From assembly GCA_001466705.2 (NCBI GenBank), contig LATX02000235.1, positions 186,001 through 250,000 on the forward strand: a stretch of 64,000 nucleotides of DNA, in the 5' to 3' direction. Under the pieces are notes generated by a model. That model made no database searches, had not been told where the DNA came from, and saw only the letters and a list, made by a program, of their open reading frames with translations. The stretch comes from Moniliophthora roreri. Its lineage: Eukaryota > Basidiomycota > Agaricomycetes > Agaricales > Marasmiaceae. Shown here piece by piece: positions 60,694-64,000 of this stretch (its first letter is position 1; every line of letters starts with the position of its first letter). The translations under genes were made by a program, and so were the position numbers.

Positions 60694-62197
60694 ATGTCAT
60701 ATTCTTCCCCCTCATTTACGCGATTTCCTCGAAGGGTAGTCGTCGATGACACTGACCCTCGAGTCAAGTACGAGACTCAGTCGTGGCAGCTTGACACAGC
60801 CGAATTCTTCAACAACATGAGTTCCCTAGGCTCTGTTTACAACAATACGATGCACGGTACTAGCCAGAACAGCGCGACTTTCAGCTTTACTTTCGAAGGT
60901 GAGGATCACTCGACTCAGAACTCCGATGCTGATGTGCTCTTCCTTTAAGGTGAATATGCTTCGGTATGGGGAGCCAAGGACAATCGTAACATTCCAAAAA
61001 ATGGGACCAACGATGATCTTGCCAAGCTCCCTCGCTGGCAATGTCAAGTCGATGAACTACCAATAGAGAGTTTCCAATACGAGGCGTTCACAGATTGGAT
61101 CACCAACCTCCTTCTCTGTGAGACCAGCGGACTCTCACTGGCTGTACCCCACACCCTTACCGTCAATATCTCTATCGAGGATCCCCAAACGCAGATGTTC
61201 TGGTTTGACAAGATCGAGTATACGCCGGGTCCAAACGTTGAATTGGCGGGAGAAACCATGAAGTTTGATTCCAGCGATACGAGCCTACAGTACAATAATG
61301 GTTCAGGCAGCTGGACTACAGTATATTTTGATCAAACCCCATTTGCCAATGAAACACGGACGACTGAGGCTGCTATGTCTTTGAGGTTCAATGGTCAATA
61401 TTCTAGCTATTATCATATCCTATACTCTGCTTACCTCTTTCGTAGGGACCCAAGTTTCGCTATATGCATTCAACGAAGGCACCAATCGGCGTGCGGTCAG
61501 CAGCGGTCGCTATCACATCGATGGCATCAATGATCAGATGTTTGTAATTCCCGAAAGCAAGCCATCTCCGTTCAATAGCTCAGTTCAAAGTGATCGTTAC
61601 AACGAGTTGCTGTTTACCAGCCCGGAGCTCTCACCCGGCACACATGAGCTCGTGGTCGCGTATACGGGTGTTCGAACTGGAGATGTACAGCTACAGGCAC
61701 TGATAATTGATTATTTTTATGTCACCGCAAGTGAAAGGCTTGCAAATGGCACAGGCGGCGAGGGCAATGGTAGTGAATCAGGCTCAGAAACCACCCCTGG
61801 CTCAAGAGATAAACCAGTGGGAGGGATTGTGGGAGGTGTAATTGGTGGAGTAGCCGCTCTCACGCTCGTAGGGTTTGCAGTCCTATTTCTCAGGCGACGC
61901 AGGAAGCAACGCGGAGAAGGCAATGACCATAATCCCGACCATCTTCGGTCCACGGTACAAGCATCAAGCAATGACTATATCTCATCTGGAGTTACAACGT
62001 CCGCATATGATCCATATCAGGATTTTGCTACCTCCACATCCGAGACTGGCGCTGTGTCTAGCTCATCACCAGTCTCCAACATGCAGGATATGAAGAATGC
62101 TCAGAGGGATGCAGTCGCGAGAGAAGTTGTTCAGAGACGGCATCAGGACAGTGGTATACGATATGCAGACATTCCCCCATTTTATACAGCGCATTGA
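60694..62197 (+). CDS. Single-pass membrane protein with beta-rich extracellular domain
   Basis: Three exons, 60694-60898, 60950-61393 and 61446-62197, encode 466 residues; phases agree. The N-terminus has no signal peptide (FPRRVVVDDTDPRVKYETQS), as is usual in this fungal class, so the membrane helix probably acts as the anchor. The ectodomain of about 330 residues is beta-rich and contains two similar lobes; repeated phrases such as FDSSDTSLQYNNGSGSW and GTQVSLYAF suggest a jelly-roll or carbohydrate-binding fold. A Gly/Ser stalk with GGIVGGVIGGVAALTLVGFA forms the membrane segment, then the stop-transfer LRRRRKQR and a tail of about 90 residues with Ser and Tyr. The role is unknown, perhaps cell-wall sensing. 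The gene is intact and one of the clearest in the right half. Confidence 0.85.
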
Positions 62198-62199
62198 AT

Positions 62200-64000
62200 T
62201 TGTTTGTAGTTGATTGTCACCAAATTCAGTACATATGCAAAGAGTGCGAATATCGAAGACCTCCATGACTGAACCTGGTATGTACAAGATACATTTTCGT
62301 CTGCCTTCATCACCAGCCCCTCCGTCCGACACCAGTTTTGTAGTGCCAACGTATGCGAATCAAGCTGCATCTCACCAAGGACCAGATTGACAGTGCAAAG
62401 TACGCCGACCCTCAAGTTTAGCATTTGCTCGAAGGTACCATTGTGAAGCCTATCATTGAATGCAGGCATATTGAGCTGCGGGAGAATGACTAGACATACT
62501 CAGGCATTATAGCATAAGCCGTGACGGGGTATGTGGAGTGATTAACGTACGGGAACAGCATAAACTCTCAAGCAGTGCTTGTGGCCCTGTAAAGGATAGC
62601 GGTAGTTCGAACATACCGCGATGTGAGCTCTTCAAAAAAAAAAAAACTAAACACGCACCTGATCTTGCAGTATTGCAGTGGCGGCTGTCACCAAGAGACA
62701 GTGTCACGGGTGGAGCGGAACTATTCAGTTCGTACACAGATAGTAGAAAAACACACCTTTTCCATGCCTGTCCCGTTAATATGAGGAGTGTTTGCTGTCA
62801 TGGGTGTGTCGTGTTTCGGACGGTATGCAAAAGCTTTTCAACAGACAGATATTATCGCTATCCTGATCCTCGGTCGAAATTCTGCAGCCCCGCTATATAG
62901 ATTCCTGGGCCCGGGGATACGGCTCTAATCAACTTTATCAACAACAGCGGAGGGTCCGGGAACGAAAAACCTTACTGAGCAGCTGGTTCCGCTTGGTGAA
63001 ATATGCAAACTGGTGGGATGACAAGCTGGGAGACAATGATAGATATGCGAACTATGGCTAACAAATCTCGGCACTGGTCGTGGTGGTGATGGATTCGGAG
63101 GGCGTTTGAAAAGCGTGGGAAGGATTTCCCAAAGCACTGAATCGGCCCGAGCCGACTTCTTTCCCGCTTTCTCCGTTACCTTCATGATCTAGATCCAGAC
63201 TTTGCAACGAGAATTCCCAATGGTACGATTTATGTCAGTGACAACAAAGATAGCAATTTCTCGCGAGGTGGCAGTCGATAAAGCGACATGCTTGATGGAA
63301 CAAAGGAGTGGAGGCGTAGGTATGTAAAGCGCTTTTACTACAAGCTCATCACTTTCCAAGATATCTATCTCGATGATTTAATCCGTTGACAGCGGTGCTC
63401 CGCATACCGTAGTAGAAGCTGATCGACAAACCTGCGCTCGACCGTCTATGCTTGGAGTACTTGCAACCTCACGCCTCTTTTTTTCAGTCAGATTCAAAGG
63501 CAAAACTGCTCCTGCATCATCCAACCATGCAGGACTCAAAGCCATGAAATATCACGGATAGAACGGCGAAAAGGTATTCTTTGGCCAGATGGCACTCCTT
63601 TCTGCTATTGTCGCCGAGAACGCGCTTAGCTCTTGGATATGCTTCATGTCCCAGCCTCCTCTTACCTGTCATCTGCATCCCATGAACTGATCCCGAAGCT
63701 ACCACCTCGAGGGCAAATATGATTAATTCTTCGATTTAGGCTCCATCGACCTATTCACACGACCCAACGCAGGTCTCGTCTTGATGGTACAATATGTGTA
63801 CACGCACTAATGAGTGCTTCGTCGATGTGCGGTTGAAAGAGAAAGTCGAGAAGTGTCGGGTTGCCTTTGTGAGTGTTCAATGTCGTATCTTCTTCTGATG
63901 TTCGAGTTCTTGCTAGGTTGATATCTCACAGATCTAATCCAGCTATACGATCAAACGCGCAGTGTTTAACAACAATACTCTCATGCCCTGACTCGGTGTG
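62200..64000. other. No gene supported
   Basis: Frames are short and without motifs. A poly-A run at 62634-62645 and nothing else of note was seen up to the window end. Confidence 0.4.

Noticed and set aside
1..64000. CRISPR array, bacterial operons or riboswitches
   Set aside because: Spliceosomal introns and fungal gene families show a eukaryotic nuclear sequence; no regularly spaced repeats were seen.

Overview
The window is nuclear DNA of a filamentous basidiomycete, most likely an Agaricomycete. Genes are cut by many short introns (about 45-70 nt, GT..AG, some exons only 9-15 nt). The gene families are typical of mushroom-forming fungi: F-box proteins, a TKL-type kinase with an acidic tail, a BTB protein, DUF2235 hydrolases, polytopic orphan membrane proteins and single-pass proteins with a Gly-rich linker before the membrane. 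No rRNA, tRNA or CRISPR was recognised. All gene models were spliced by eye.

Layout. 1-5.9 kb: a complete Fe(II)/2-oxoglutarate oxygenase (+) converges on a complete berberine-bridge-type FAD oxidase (-). Next to them is the C-terminal remnant of an amidohydrolase. 5.9-29.9 kb: an accessory block built by repeated segmental duplication. It holds two copies of a DUF2235-DM9 fusion gene (one complete at 23.7-26.5 kb, one gutted at 13.6-14.8 kb), decayed copies of a minus-strand gene family, two remnants of an orphan small-protein family, one intact polytopic membrane protein gene (10.45-11.97 kb) and three non-autonomous inverted-repeat elements. Because the block is duplicated, sister segments serve as natural empty sites for two of the insertions. 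29.2-32.9 kb: F-box paralogues, two decayed and one intact.

34.9-44.4 kb: mostly single-copy genes. These are a TKL kinase, a short-chain dehydrogenase, a hAT-like MITE, the intact member of the orphan small-protein family, a DAO-type FAD oxidoreductase and a BTB/POZ protein. 46.8-52 kb: a frameshifted MYND zinc-finger gene, a short F-box ORF and a large F-box protein gene. 52.4-53.5 kb and 60.7-62.2 kb: two single-pass membrane proteins of similar architecture. The stretches 32.9-34.9, 44.4-46.8, 54-60.7 and 62.2-64 kb hold no gene that could be supported.

How it works together. The oxygenase, the FAD oxidase and the amidohydrolase remnant may be what is left of a small metabolic cluster, but that is inference from proximity. 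The strongest signals are the DUF2235-DM9 fusion, whose catalytic serine sits in a 9-nt microexon, and the insertion history readable from the duplicated block.
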